Positions 1-5,955 are shown, counted from the stretch's first letter. The stretch is 6,140 bases of DNA from Natrialbaceae archaeon (GCA_003552885.1 PUPA01000014.1:1-6140); one strand, 5' to 3'. The notes: a model not told the origin generated them from the sequence alone. Made by a program: numbers and translations.

Positions 1-43
1 GACGTGCGAGAGGGGCACGGATGCGTCACAGCTGGACAGCAGA

Positions 44-77
44 ACCATTTATTTTCTATCCGAGGAACCGATGTTCA
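44..77 (+). promoter_or_regulatory. Probable archaeal promoter (TATA box) for the DUF6498 gene
   Basis: An A/T-rich run, TTTATTTT at about 48-55, stands out in GC-rich surroundings. It is centred about 26 bases before the ATG at 78. That is the TATA-to-start spacing expected in haloarchaea, so transcription would begin at or next to the start codon and give a leaderless mRNA. No Shine-Dalgarno sequence is needed. This box is the main reason to prefer the start at 78 over an in-frame ATG at 21, which would put the box inside the coding region. Inferred from spacing and composition only. Confidence 0.55.
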
Positions 78-743
78 ATGCGAGTAGCCCACCGAGTCAA
101 TCTCGGGGTCATCATCGCTGGAAACGCCATCCCGCTCATCAGCTTCGTTGTATTTGACGTCGACCTCCACGCGCTGTTGGTCGTCTACTGGGTCGAGGTG
201 GGCGTCATCGGCGCGGCAACCGCAGCGAAGATCCGGCGTGCTGAGGGGACGGACAACCCCGAAGAGCTTCCGAACTGGGAGTACAGTCCGATGGGGTCGG
301 GAGGGTCCCGGACAGTACGATCACTGGTCGACAAACCACGAGAGCGCGTCTTTCGGGATTTTCTCGGCACCTACGCTGTGTTTTGGGGGTTTCTTGGCTT
401 CCCGGTGCTTTCACTCCCGGACGATCTATCCGGCGTCGAAGCTGCTTCGCCGCTCGTCGTGCTCGGTGCTGCCGTTGCACTCTCCGTGACACACGTCCTT
501 TCGTACCGATTCGACTTCCTCGAAGGTCGCGAGTACGAACGGAAAGGGCCGGTCACGCTGTTGGTTGAGCCGTTTCCCCGGCTGTACGGGCTCGTTGGAA
601 CGGTCGTCTTCGCCGGGGCCGCGATAGCCGTCACCGGATCTCCCGTCGGGCTACTCGCCCTTATCGTGGGCGCGAAGACGTACGTCGACGTTCGAGCCCA
701 CGGGCGAGCGCACGGTTACGATCGCTCCGGGGAGGACAGCTGA
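78..743 (+). CDS. DUF6498-type multi-pass membrane protein
   Basis: A 221-residue integral membrane protein of unknown function. Hydrophobic segments lie at roughly residues 7-26, 31-50, 95-113, 123-143 and 170-203, the last long enough for two helices. A charged cytoplasmic-looking loop spans about 51-94. The second helix contains YWVEVGVIGA, and the C-terminus has GAKTYVDVRAH followed by a hydrophilic His/Arg-rich tail. From memory, both patterns fit the haloarchaeal DUF6498 family, for which I know no established activity. The ATG at 78 is chosen because a TATA-like box lies about 26 bases upstream and because the 19 residues added by an ATG at 21 are not membrane-like. The gene converges with the DUF192 gene across a gap containing hairpins. 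Coding is secure; the family name is a recognition call. Confidence 0.83.
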   Translation: MRVAHRVNLGVIIAGNAIPLISFVVFDVDLHALLVVYWVEVGVIGAATAAKIRRAEGTDNPEELPNWEYSPMGSGGSRTVRSLVDKPRERVFRDFLGTYAVFWGFLGFPVLSLPDDLSGVEAASPLVVLGAAVALSVTHVLSYRFDFLEGREYERKGPVTLLVEPFPRLYGLVGTVVFAGAAIAVTGSPVGLLALIVGAKTYVDVRAHGRAHGYDRSGEDS

Positions 744-773
744 TCGGCAGAGCGGATCTCGGTCTCTGCCATC
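742..773 (+). terminator. Stem-loop directly after the DUF6498 gene
   Basis: GGCAGAG (746-752) pairs perfectly with CTCTGCC (764-770) around an 11-base loop. GAT (742-744) and ATC (771-773) extend the stem past a one-base bulge. It begins at the stop codon, where a 3'-end structure would be expected. No T-tract follows, so a true terminator function is uncertain, and it could be a transcript-stabilising hairpin. Confidence 0.4.
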
Positions 774-829
774 GAGCACTGGCCACTGCCGGGTGATACA
801 GCGTGTTCGTGCCGGGAGTCGGTACTGCC

Positions 830-860
830 GTGAGTCGACTCACAGCTTCGGGCCCGAAGC
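830..860. repeat. Two adjacent perfect palindromes between convergent genes
   Basis: GTGAGTCGACTCAC (830-843) and GCTTCGGGCCCGAAGC (845-860) are each perfect inverted repeats with no mismatch, separated by one base. They sit six bases past the DUF192 stop codon and about 90 bases past the DUF6498 stop. Because each reads the same on both strands, they could act on either convergent transcript, as a bidirectional 3'-end structure or as a site for a dimeric DNA-binding protein. The second can fold as a 6-bp stem with a GGCC loop. The palindromes are seen directly; the function is inferred. Confidence 0.6.
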
Positions 861-865
861 CCCAC

Positions 866-1240
866 TCAGGCGTCCTCCAGGAGGAGTCGGTCGCCCGGGG
901 CGACCCCGTCGGCGACGCCGGCGGGGAGCTCGACGATCAGGTCGGCCCGCTCGCGGGCGAACCCCCGGAACGGATCGAGACGCTCGACCCGTCGGACGAC
1001 GCCGTCTGCGACCCAGACGACGTCGATCGGAACGAAGACGAAAAGCGTGTGGACGTCGCGTCGACGCGTGCCGTCGAACCGGAACGCGAGCGCGTAGCCG
1101 TCGGGCAGCGATCGGCGGAACATCAGCCCGCGGGTCTGGGCGAGCACCGAATCGGCGGTCTCGACCTCGGTGGCCAGCACCCGCGTACGGTCGTCCCCGT
1201 CGGCTCCCTCCCCCCCGGCCGGCTCGTGGCGGACGCGCAC
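866..1240 (-). CDS. DUF192 family protein
   Basis: A 124-residue protein of the DUF192 (PF02643) fold. These small beta-barrel proteins are widespread in archaea and bacteria and have no settled biochemical role. Family signatures are visible: TRGLMFR at residues 36-42, a hydrophobic stretch DVHTLFVFVPIDVVWVADGVV at about 62-82, and VELPAG at 103-108 followed by a GDRL turn. No signal peptide is evident; the N-terminus is acidic and polar, so a cytoplasmic location is likely, unlike many DUF192 proteins that carry a signal or lipobox. The start is a GTG at 1240. The frame stays open only to about 1293, the VRVRHEP N-terminus fits relatives recalled from other haloarchaea, and an A/T-rich box lies about 26 bases upstream. 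It follows pus10 on the same strand after a repeat-filled gap of 135 bases. Confidence 0.92.
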   Translation of the reverse strand: MRVRHEPAGGEGADGDDRTRVLATEVETADSVLAQTRGLMFRRSLPDGYALAFRFDGTRRRDVHTLFVFVPIDVVWVADGVVRRVERLDPFRGFARERADLIVELPAGVADGVAPGDRLLLEDA

Positions 1241-1270
1241 GCTCTCGCCGTCGCTCCGACCGGAAAAAAG
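1241..1270 (-). promoter_or_regulatory. Possible promoter for the DUF192 gene
   Basis: On the minus strand a T-rich box, CTTTTTTCCG (1261-1270), is the only A/T-rich stretch nearby. It is centred about 26 bases upstream of the GTG at 1240, compatible with a leaderless transcript. It also forms the edge of the adjacent repeat unit. A weak call based on spacing. Confidence 0.4.
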
Positions 1271-1366
1271 CCTTGCTGCCGCGGGCGTCGCTCAGACTTG
1301 AGGACGCCTTCCTGCCGTGGGCGTCGCTCACGGCCGGAGAACACACCTGAGTGGGCGTCGCCCACG
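1271..1366. repeat. Degenerate direct repeats, period about 36 bp
   Basis: Segment 1271-1294 and segment 1307-1330 are both 24 bases long and match at 22 positions. They share the core GGGCGTCGCTCA and are offset by exactly 36 bases. A third, weaker copy runs from 1346 to 1364 with the core TGGGCGTCGCCCA. The array fills most of the 135-base gap between the pus10 stop and the DUF192 start. Open frames crossing it give low-complexity Arg/Ser/Gly-rich peptides and are not credible genes. Similar short repeats occur in haloarchaeal intergenic regions as far as I recall, but I cannot assign a named family. The spacers differ between copies, so this is not a CRISPR array in the usual sense: only three diverged copies and short spacers of 12-15 bases. 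Confidence 0.65.
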
Positions 1367-1375
1367 GCCGAGGGG

Positions 1376-2701
1376 CTACGTCCGGAAGAACGCCTCGCGC
1401 TCGAACGGCTCCTTCTCGCCCTCGACGCCGACGACGTCGAGGGCGGTGACCTCGGCGTCGACCCCGAGCAACCCCGCGAGGCTCGGTTCGGTGCGGCCGT
1501 CGTCGCCGCTGACGAGTTCCTTGACGTAGAGCCCGCCGGCGCCGTGGATCCACAGCTCCGCCCGCGTCGGGCCGGTCAGCTCGCCGTCGATCCCGTAGAC
1601 CGTGCGCTCGCGGGTGAGGCCGGCCCGGCGGTGGTCGACCCGCCGTGGCGTGTACTGTTCGACCGTCGTCCCGTCGAGCTCCGCGAGGGCGTCCTCGAGG
1701 GTCGCCGCGTCGACGGGGTCGCCGAGGTCCACGTCCGCGCGGTAGCGTTTGCTCGCCTCCAGCTCTTTGACCCGCTCGACCATATCGTACCTGGCCAGCC
1801 GGAGCCCTCGCACCTCGATCTCGCCGTCCGCCGCCTCGGTTATCCGACGCTGTAACGCGTCGACGTCGGGGGTCCGGTCGCGGGGTCGTTCCACCTCGAG
1901 GACGAACGGCCGTCCCTCCCCGAGGGTCCGCGCGTCGACGTCCTCGCGGCCGGCACCGTGGAACACCCCCTCCTCACCGTCCATCGCCTCGACGACGTGT
2001 GGGGCGACGAGCCCCTCGACGCTGGTGTCGTACAGGTAGCCCGAACCCCCACAGTGTTCACAGGGCTCCTCGCCGTCCACACCCAGCCGGCTCCCGTCCC
2101 CGCCACACTCCCGACAGGGCCACTCGGTCTGTGGGATCCCCCGTTCGAGCTTTCGGTAGCGGCCGTAGACGAACGCGGGGTTGATACGGACGTCGACGGC
2201 GTGGCCCGTCACCTCGTCTTCGAGCGGGTCGAACGCGCCGAGGTCGACGATCGCGAGCACGTCCGGGCGCTCGAACTCGACGTCGGCCCCGGTGAGCGCG
2301 CCGACCCGACGGCCGACCTCGCGGTTTACCTCCCGGCTCAGGCTCTCGCCGACCTCCGGATCGAGCCCCGCCTCCTCCCTGAGCAGCCGATCGTTCTCCT
2401 CGACGAGCGGGGGAACCCGGCTGCCGACCTGGTAGCTCCCGAAGGAGACGCCGTCGAGCTCCGCGACGATCGTCCCGGCGATCGCGTCGAAGGTGCCCGC
2501 GTACCCCTCACAGACCCAACAGTCGGCTGTCTCGGGCGGCTCGTAGGGCTCGTCGGCCGCGAGCGCGAGGGTGGTCCGCAACGCCCGTCCACGCTCCGCG
2601 TTCGTCAGCCCGAAGCTCCGGTCGGCGAACGGACGGCCCAGACAGGAGTCACAGACGGGCCCCGACTCCACCAGCGCACGGGCCTGCTCGGTTACGGTCA
2701 T
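1376..2701 (-). CDS. pus10: tRNA pseudouridine(54/55) synthase Pus10
   Basis: A 441-residue Pus10, which isomerises uridine to pseudouridine at positions 54 and 55 in the T-loop of archaeal tRNA; it replaces bacterial TruB at position 55. The N-terminal zinc site is visible as CDSC (C17, C20) and CWVC (C61, C64). Then comes a THUMP-like accessory region and the catalytic domain. The signature GAGREDVDARTLGEGRPF spans 249-266; the catalytic Asp is most likely D254 by analogy with the R-x-D motif of pseudouridine synthases. Further family motifs are KRY (318-320), YTPRRVDHRR (350-359) and YVKELVSGDDGRTEPSL (392-408). A second cysteine cluster, CREC...CEHC (C196, C199, C214, C217), is spaced like a zinc ribbon. 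The length is normal and complete. The ATG at 2701 gives the natural N-terminus. It is divergent from the protease gene across 98 bases and followed by DUF192 on the same strand. Confidence 0.97.
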   Translation of the reverse strand: MTVTEQARALVESGPVCDSCLGRPFADRSFGLTNAERGRALRTTLALAADEPYEPPETADCWVCEGYAGTFDAIAGTIVAELDGVSFGSYQVGSRVPPLVEENDRLLREEAGLDPEVGESLSREVNREVGRRVGALTGADVEFERPDVLAIVDLGAFDPLEDEVTGHAVDVRINPAFVYGRYRKLERGIPQTEWPCRECGGDGSRLGVDGEEPCEHCGGSGYLYDTSVEGLVAPHVVEAMDGEEGVFHGAGREDVDARTLGEGRPFVLEVERPRDRTPDVDALQRRITEAADGEIEVRGLRLARYDMVERVKELEASKRYRADVDLGDPVDAATLEDALAELDGTTVEQYTPRRVDHRRAGLTRERTVYGIDGELTGPTRAELWIHGAGGLYVKELVSGDDGRTEPSLAGLLGVDAEVTALDVVGVEGEKEPFEREAFFRT

Positions 2702-2799
2702 GGCTCGCCAGTGAGCACGCCGCGGCTAACACGCTTTCGGACGGCACCGCCGTCCTCGACGGTCCGTGGATTCAAGCACGAGCGAACCTACGGTAGTGT
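2702..2799. promoter_or_regulatory. Divergent promoter region between pus10 and the HtrA-like gene
   Basis: Ninety-eight bases separate the two start codons. Toward pus10, the minus strand has GTGTTAG near 2726-2732, about 27 bases before its ATG. Toward the protease, the plus strand has GGATTCAAG near 2768-2776, about 28 bases before the ATG at 2800. Both are weak TATA-like boxes at the position expected for leaderless transcripts. No strong operator-like palindrome is seen. Confidence 0.35.
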
Positions 2800-3930
2800 A
2801 TGGACGAGACGCGACTCGGTCGCCGTCGACTGCTCGGGGCCGTCGGCTCCGGCCTGCTGGCTACGGCCGCGGGCTGTGTCGCCCCACAGAGCGGGACGTC
2901 GGTCTCTTTCGAGTCGAACAGCTCGGCGGAGATCGACCGGGAGAACGTCTCCGAGGGGTCGGTGTACACCGAGGTGTACGAGGAAGTGATCGACTCGGTG
3001 ACGCTCGTGCGGGTCCTCGGCGTCGAACGGCCCTTCGACGAGGGGGAGGCCCAGGGACAGGGGTCGGCGTTCCTGGTCGACGGGAGCCACGCGGTGACGA
3101 ACGAACACGTCGTCGCCGGCGGCGAGGAGATCGAACTCCAGTACATAGACGGCGACTGGACGACCGCCGAGCTCGTCGGCACCGACTTCTACAGCGACCT
3201 CGCCGTCGTCGAGGTCGACCACGCCCCGGAGGCCGCCGACCCGCTCGCGCTGGCCGAGGAGTACCCCGTCGTCGGCCAGGAGGTGCTCGCGGTCGGCAAC
3301 CCCCTGGGGCTCGAGGGCTCGATGACCCAGGGGATCGTCAGCGGCGTCGACCGCTCGCTCGAGGTGCCGGCGGGCCCCGGCGGTCCACCCCGGGCGTTCC
3401 CGAACGTCGTCCAGTTCGACGCCGGCGTCAACCCCGGAAACAGCGGCGGGCCGCTGGTGAACCTGTCGGGGGAGGTCGTCGGGGTCGTCAACGCCGGTGG
3501 CGGGGACAACATCGGCTTTGCGATCTCCGCGGCGCTGACCCGACGGGTCGTCCCGTCGCTGATCGAGACGGGCGAGTACGCCCACCCGTATATGGGCGTC
3601 GTCCTCGAGACGGTCGATCCGACGGTCGCCGCCGAGAACGGCCTCGAGGAGGCACGGGGGGTGATCGTCGTCGACGTCGAGGAGGGAAGCCCCTCGGACG
3701 GCGTACTCCAGGGCAGCCCCGACGAGCGGACGGTGAGCGGGGAGCCGGTGCCGATAGGCGGCGACGTCGTCCTCTCGATGGACGGAACGGAGATCCCGAA
3801 CCGCGAGGCACTCTCGGCGTTTCTCACCTTAGAGCGCAGCCCCGGCGACGAACTCGACGTCGAGATCGTCCGTGACGGCGAACGGACGACCGTCGACCTG
3901 ACCCTCGGGGAACGGCCGGAGCCCCAGTAG
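2800..3930 (+). CDS. htrA: HtrA/DegP-type trypsin-like serine protease, Tat lipoprotein, one PDZ domain
   Basis: A 376-residue extracytoplasmic protease (MEROPS S1C, HtrA-like) expected to degrade or handle misfolded exported proteins at the outer face of the membrane. The N-terminus has a twin-arginine motif, GRRRLLGA (R8-R10), a short hydrophobic stretch and a lipobox-like TAAGC with C26, so Tat export and lipid anchoring are likely, the common haloarchaeal route. An acidic/Ser-rich linker runs to about residue 55. The protease domain holds the triad: H103 in TNEHVVAGG, D133 in YSDLAVVEVD and S215 in NPGNSGGPL. A single C-terminal PDZ domain spans about 264-372, starting with the YMGV carboxylate-binding loop. 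Most family members have one or two PDZ domains. The ATG at 2800 is the only start that leaves the Tat signal intact. The gene is divergent from pus10 and appears monocistronic. The symbol is family-level, since haloarchaea often have paralogues. Confidence 0.95.
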   Translation: MDETRLGRRRLLGAVGSGLLATAAGCVAPQSGTSVSFESNSSAEIDRENVSEGSVYTEVYEEVIDSVTLVRVLGVERPFDEGEAQGQGSAFLVDGSHAVTNEHVVAGGEEIELQYIDGDWTTAELVGTDFYSDLAVVEVDHAPEAADPLALAEEYPVVGQEVLAVGNPLGLEGSMTQGIVSGVDRSLEVPAGPGGPPRAFPNVVQFDAGVNPGNSGGPLVNLSGEVVGVVNAGGGDNIGFAISAALTRRVVPSLIETGEYAHPYMGVVLETVDPTVAAENGLEEARGVIVVDVEEGSPSDGVLQGSPDERTVSGEPVPIGGDVVLSMDGTEIPNREALSAFLTLERSPGDELDVEIVRDGERTTVDLTLGERPEPQ

Positions 3931-4110
3931 CGAGCTAGGCCTCCCGTGGCGTGTCGCCCCGGGGTTCGCCGGCTCTAGCGAGGGCGTACACGTCGGCGGG
4001 ACGGACGGTCACGCCACGGCGGAACACCGCCGTGGACGGGCTCCTTGGGCCGCCTTCCGCCGGCGTAGCCACCGGATAACCATACGTCCTCGTCGCCTCC
4101 CCACGGAACC
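3931..4110. other. Gap without a convincing gene, with a 9-bp hairpin
   Basis: About 180 bases follow the protease stop. CCACGGCGG (4014-4022) and CCGCCGTGG (4027-4035) form a perfect 9-bp stem with an AACA loop; GGC-GTA-GCC (4062-4070) forms a smaller hairpin. A minus-strand frame (3935-4117, GTG start, 60 codons) crosses the region, but its product is basic and Arg-rich, not acidic like the neighbouring genes, it has no recognisable domain and no A/T-rich box upstream. Its start overlaps the GTG of the opposing small gene. I treat it as non-coding or as a decayed fragment. The hairpin could be a 3'-end structure for the protease transcript or part of a small RNA. Confidence 0.45.
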
Positions 4111-4308
4111 GTGACACTCGGAAGCACGACCACCGCCGTCGCGTTCTGGTTCGGAACGCTCTTGCCGCTCGTCTACCTCCCCGTGATGGCCCTCGGACTC
4201 GACTCGCCGCTTCGGCTCCTCGGATTTCTCGCCTTGCTCGTGCTCAACGTGATCGCCCTCGCGGTCGGCCGGGAGTATCCGGACGCGGAGCCGCGGGCCG
4301 GCCGGTGA
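4111..4308 (+). CDS. Small two-helix membrane protein, function unknown
   Basis: A 65-residue protein with two predicted transmembrane helices, at about residues 7-29 and 34-53. The second is followed by a short charged tail, GREYPDAEPRAGR. The turn between helices, GLDSPLR, suggests a helical hairpin. I recall similar short hypothetical proteins in haloarchaea but no functional name. The start is a GTG at 4111; there is no in-frame ATG that keeps helix 1. A weak A/T-rich stretch, GGATAACCATA (4075-4085), lies about 26-36 bases upstream and could be its TATA box. The stop is only six bases from the end of the convergent zinc-ribbon gene, so the two transcripts probably overlap at their 3' ends. 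The clear hydrophobic pattern and high third-position GC support real coding. Confidence 0.62.
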   Translation: MTLGSTTTAVAFWFGTLLPLVYLPVMALGLDSPLRLLGFLALLVLNVIALAVGREYPDAEPRAGR

Positions 4309-4314
4309 CCGCAG

Positions 4315-4473
4315 TCAGTTGTTCCGGGGTGATCTGGCCCGACGGATCTCGGCGCCGTCGCGGATCAGGTCCTCACACGCCGGGCAGACCCGGGGTTCGT
4401 CGACGCCCGTCGGCGTGAACACGCGGGCGTAGGCGACCGTTACGAAAGAGCCACAGTTCTGGCATTCCGGCAT
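4315..4473 (-). CDS. Zinc-ribbon microprotein, DUF7563 type
   Basis: A 52-residue protein with two CxxC knuckles, CQNC (C4, C7) and CPAC (C30, C33), which would bind one zinc ion. The sequence MPECQNCGSFVT and the segment PRVCPACEDLIRDG match the small haloarchaeal family that I know as DUF7563. No enzymatic role is established; such proteins are thought to mediate nucleic-acid or protein contacts. The ATG at 4473 puts the first knuckle at residue 4, typical of the family. The same frame stays open far upstream (to beyond 5300), but this is antisense or frame-shadow sequence over other genes. A TATA-like box lies about 24 bases upstream. It lies downstream of another zinc-ribbon gene on the same strand, 82 bases away, but probably has its own promoter. 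Confidence 0.88.
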   Translation of the reverse strand: MPECQNCGSFVTVAYARVFTPTGVDEPRVCPACEDLIRDGAEIRRARSPRNN

Positions 4474-4520
4474 CGTCCCTCTGCTCGGGAGTTGATAATC
4501 CACACTAATAATCATATCGA
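4474..4520 (-). promoter_or_regulatory. A/T-rich promoter of the DUF7563-type gene
   Basis: The minus strand reads GATTATCAAC (4491-4500) about 23-27 bases before the ATG, and a second A/T-rich stretch, ATGATTATTAG (about 4505-4515), lies just upstream. This is among the most A/T-rich stretches in the window. The nearer box gives a leaderless start; the farther one would give a leader of about ten bases. Confidence 0.5.
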
Positions 4521-4555
4521 CCGTTCTTCGGTCCGGAGAGCGGTCGGCTCGCGGC

Positions 4556-4750
4556 TCAGGAGCGCCGTTCGCGCGGATCCCAGCCACAGACCGTACAGGA
4601 GCGTGCCGACGTCTCGTGGAGGCCGCCACACTCCGGACACTGCTTTTTGTTGTAGTTTCGCTCCCACCCTGGGCGCTCGGTTGTGTGTCCGCGGTCCGAG
4701 AGGAACTGGTCGAACACGTCGTCGCCGGCATCGATGGGTGAGGATGCCAT
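4556..4750 (-). CDS. HVO_0416-type zinc-finger microprotein
   Basis: A 64-residue acidic microprotein. Its C-terminal half carries a zinc ribbon: CPEC (C38, C41) and CTVC (C52, C55). The N-terminal half holds DDVFDQFLSDRGH (residues 10-22), followed by NYNKKQCPECGGLHETSARSC. This layout matches, from memory, the haloarchaeal family named after HVO_0416, whose function is not established. The ATG at 4750 is chosen over one seven codons upstream, because the protein then begins MASSP, as in relatives, and because an AATACTATG box lies about 21-28 bases upstream. It is followed on the same strand by the DUF7563-type gene and preceded by the AI-2E transporter gene 139 bases away. Confidence 0.85.
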   Translation of the reverse strand: MASSPIDAGDDVFDQFLSDRGHTTERPGWERNYNKKQCPECGGLHETSARSCTVCGWDPRERRS

Positions 4751-4802
4751 GCCCATGATAACGCACACCATAGTATTGAATGTTCCCCCCGATCACGGGG
4801 GG
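4751..4802 (-). promoter_or_regulatory. Promoter of the HVO_0416-type gene with an upstream G/C hairpin
   Basis: The minus strand has an AATACTATG box (about 4771-4779), suitably placed for a leaderless transcript from 4750. Immediately upstream, CCCCCCG (4785-4791) and CGGGGGG (4796-4802) form a perfect 7-bp inverted repeat with a four-base ATCA loop. Its position next to the BRE/TATA element suggests either an operator or the last part of the transporter's 3' end. The palindrome is seen; the role is inferred. Confidence 0.5.
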
Positions 4803-4858
4803 TCAGGACACCCACCCCATTTCGGGCGTGAGTCGACCAGTTGGGTGTGAGGTCTACG

Positions 4859-4904
4859 GGGGTCTCGACGGCGTGGTCGGGGACGCCGGTCACGTGGAGA
4901 CCCC
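4859..4904 (-). terminator. Nested stem-loop over the AI-2E gene stop codon
   Basis: GGGGTCTC (4859-4866) pairs perfectly with GAGACCCC (4897-4904). Inside it, CGGCGT (4869-4874) pairs with ACGCCG (4883-4888). The structure encloses the TGA of the transporter gene (4890-4892 on the plus strand). It could shape the mRNA 3' end or stability. No T-tract follows on the minus strand, so classic intrinsic termination is not shown. Confidence 0.4.
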
Positions 4905-5921
4905 GTGGGTCCGGTCGAACACAGTCACGCTCGCTTTGAACAGCGCGAGCAGGATCGGGCCGAGAAACAGCCCCATGATCCCGAGGAGGTAGATGCCACC
5001 GAGGACGCCGACGAGCACGATCGCGGGGTGGACGCCGGAGCCGCGGTCGACGAAGATCGCCCGCAGGTAGTTGTCGACCACCGAGAGGACGGCGATCCCG
5101 TAGGCGAGCAGGAGGGCCGCGGCAACGGGGTCGCCGACGACGATCAGGTAGACGACCATCGGTGCCCAGACGAGCCAGACGCCGATCACCGGCATGACCG
5201 AGACGACCACCATGACCACGGCCCAGAAGGCGGCGTTCGGGACGCCGACCAGCCAGAGGCCGATCCCACCCAGGATGCCCTCGACGACCGCGACGAGCAG
5301 GTGGCTGCCGATCACCGCCCACGTGACCACGGACATCTCCTCGTAGAGTTCGTCCTGGACGTCGTCGGCCAGCGGCGTCACCTCGCGGGTCCACCCGACC
5401 AGCTCGTGGCCGTCAACGAGCAGGTAGTACAACAGGAAGGCGAGCACCAACACCCCGAGAGCGACCTCGACGGTCGTATCGAGCAGCCCCATCGTCTGGG
5501 CCAACAGGATCTCCGCCGAGGCCGAGAGCAACCCCTCGAACTCCTCTATGGCCGCGGTTTCGATGTCGTCTACGTACGCCGGATCGACCCCGAGTTCCTC
5601 GATTAAAAACACCCGCAGCGAGTCGAGGGCAGCCACCAGCTCCGAGCCCTCCAGACCGTCGAGGAAGGTGATCGCGGTGTCGATGAGGATCGCCGAGAGC
5701 ACCAACACGGGGACGATCGCCGTCACGAACGCGAGCGCGGTGAGGGCCATCGCCGAGATCCGGGGACCCACGCGGGGGGCGAGCCGCCGGTGGGCCGGAG
5801 AGAGGACGAACGCCAGCAACGCCGCGGCCATCACGTACTGGAGGAACGGGTCGACGAGCAGGAAGCCGATCGCCCCGAGGACGGCCACGAGGAGGGCGAA
5901 GAATCCGGTTCGGACGTCCAT
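4890..5921 (-). CDS. AI-2E family (PerM/YdiK-like) membrane transporter
   Basis: A 343-residue member of the AI-2E family transporters (PF01594). The name comes from a bacterial autoinducer-2 exporter; other members act as Na+/H+ antiporters or have unknown substrates, so the substrate here is unknown. The topology fits the family: paired N-terminal helices at about 6-22 and 26-42, a long helix at 57-84, an extracytoplasmic-like acidic domain at about 85-150, then helices at about 150-168, 203-225, 230-262, 264-282 and 298-330. Hallmarks are VVDNYLRAIFVDR (281-293) and GIMGLFLGPILLALF (314-328). The length is normal for the family. The ATG at 5921 is supported by an A/T-rich box about 26 bases upstream and opens directly into the first helix. 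No neighbouring gene suggests a substrate. Confidence 0.95.
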   Translation of the reverse strand: MDVRTGFFALLVAVLGAIGFLLVDPFLQYVMAAALLAFVLSPAHRRLAPRVGPRISAMALTALAFVTAIVPVLVLSAILIDTAITFLDGLEGSELVAALDSLRVFLIEELGVDPAYVDDIETAAIEEFEGLLSASAEILLAQTMGLLDTTVEVALGVLVLAFLLYYLLVDGHELVGWTREVTPLADDVQDELYEEMSVVTWAVIGSHLLVAVVEGILGGIGLWLVGVPNAAFWAVVMVVVSVMPVIGVWLVWAPMVVYLIVVGDPVAAALLLAYGIAVLSVVDNYLRAIFVDRGSGVHPAIVLVGVLGGIYLLGIMGLFLGPILLALFKASVTVFDRTHGVST

Positions 5922-5955
5922 ACCACACGCTCACGAGGACGTTACGTAAACGTTG
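5922..5955 (-). promoter_or_regulatory. Promoter of the AI-2E transporter gene
   Basis: On the minus strand, CGTTTACGTAAC (5941-5952) is centred about 26 bases before the ATG at 5921. It contains the perfect palindrome TTACGTAA (5942-5949). The spacing fits a leaderless haloarchaeal transcript. Confidence 0.5.

Noticed and set aside
1271..1366. CRISPR array
   Set aside because: Only three copies, diverged, with spacers of 12-15 bases and no cas genes nearby.
803..1855. Long plus-strand open frame of about 350 codons opposite DUF192 and pus10
   Set aside because: It is antisense to two recognised genes. In GC-rich haloarchaeal DNA, the complementary strand of real genes often stays open, and the product shows no family motif.
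1958..2989. Plus-strand open frame of about 340 codons antisense to pus10
   Set aside because: Shadow of pus10; it runs into the protease gene out of frame and shows no domain.
2766..3875. Arg-rich plus-strand frame overlapping the protease gene
   Set aside because: A frame shift of the protease coding sequence, with extreme Arg and low-complexity content unlike haloarchaeal proteins.
3950..4100. tRNA gene
   Set aside because: GGGTTCG at 3961-3967 suggested a T-loop, but no cloverleaf with acceptor, D and anticodon arms could be assembled.
3935..4117. Minus-strand 60-codon frame with GTG start
   Set aside because: No domain, basic composition, no promoter-like box, and its start overlaps the better supported opposing gene. 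Kept as part of the gap description.
4315..5394. A 359-codon minus-strand frame ending in the DUF7563-type protein
   Set aside because: Only the last 52 codons are the real gene. The upstream part lies over other genes in the wrong frame and is Arg/Pro-rich junk.
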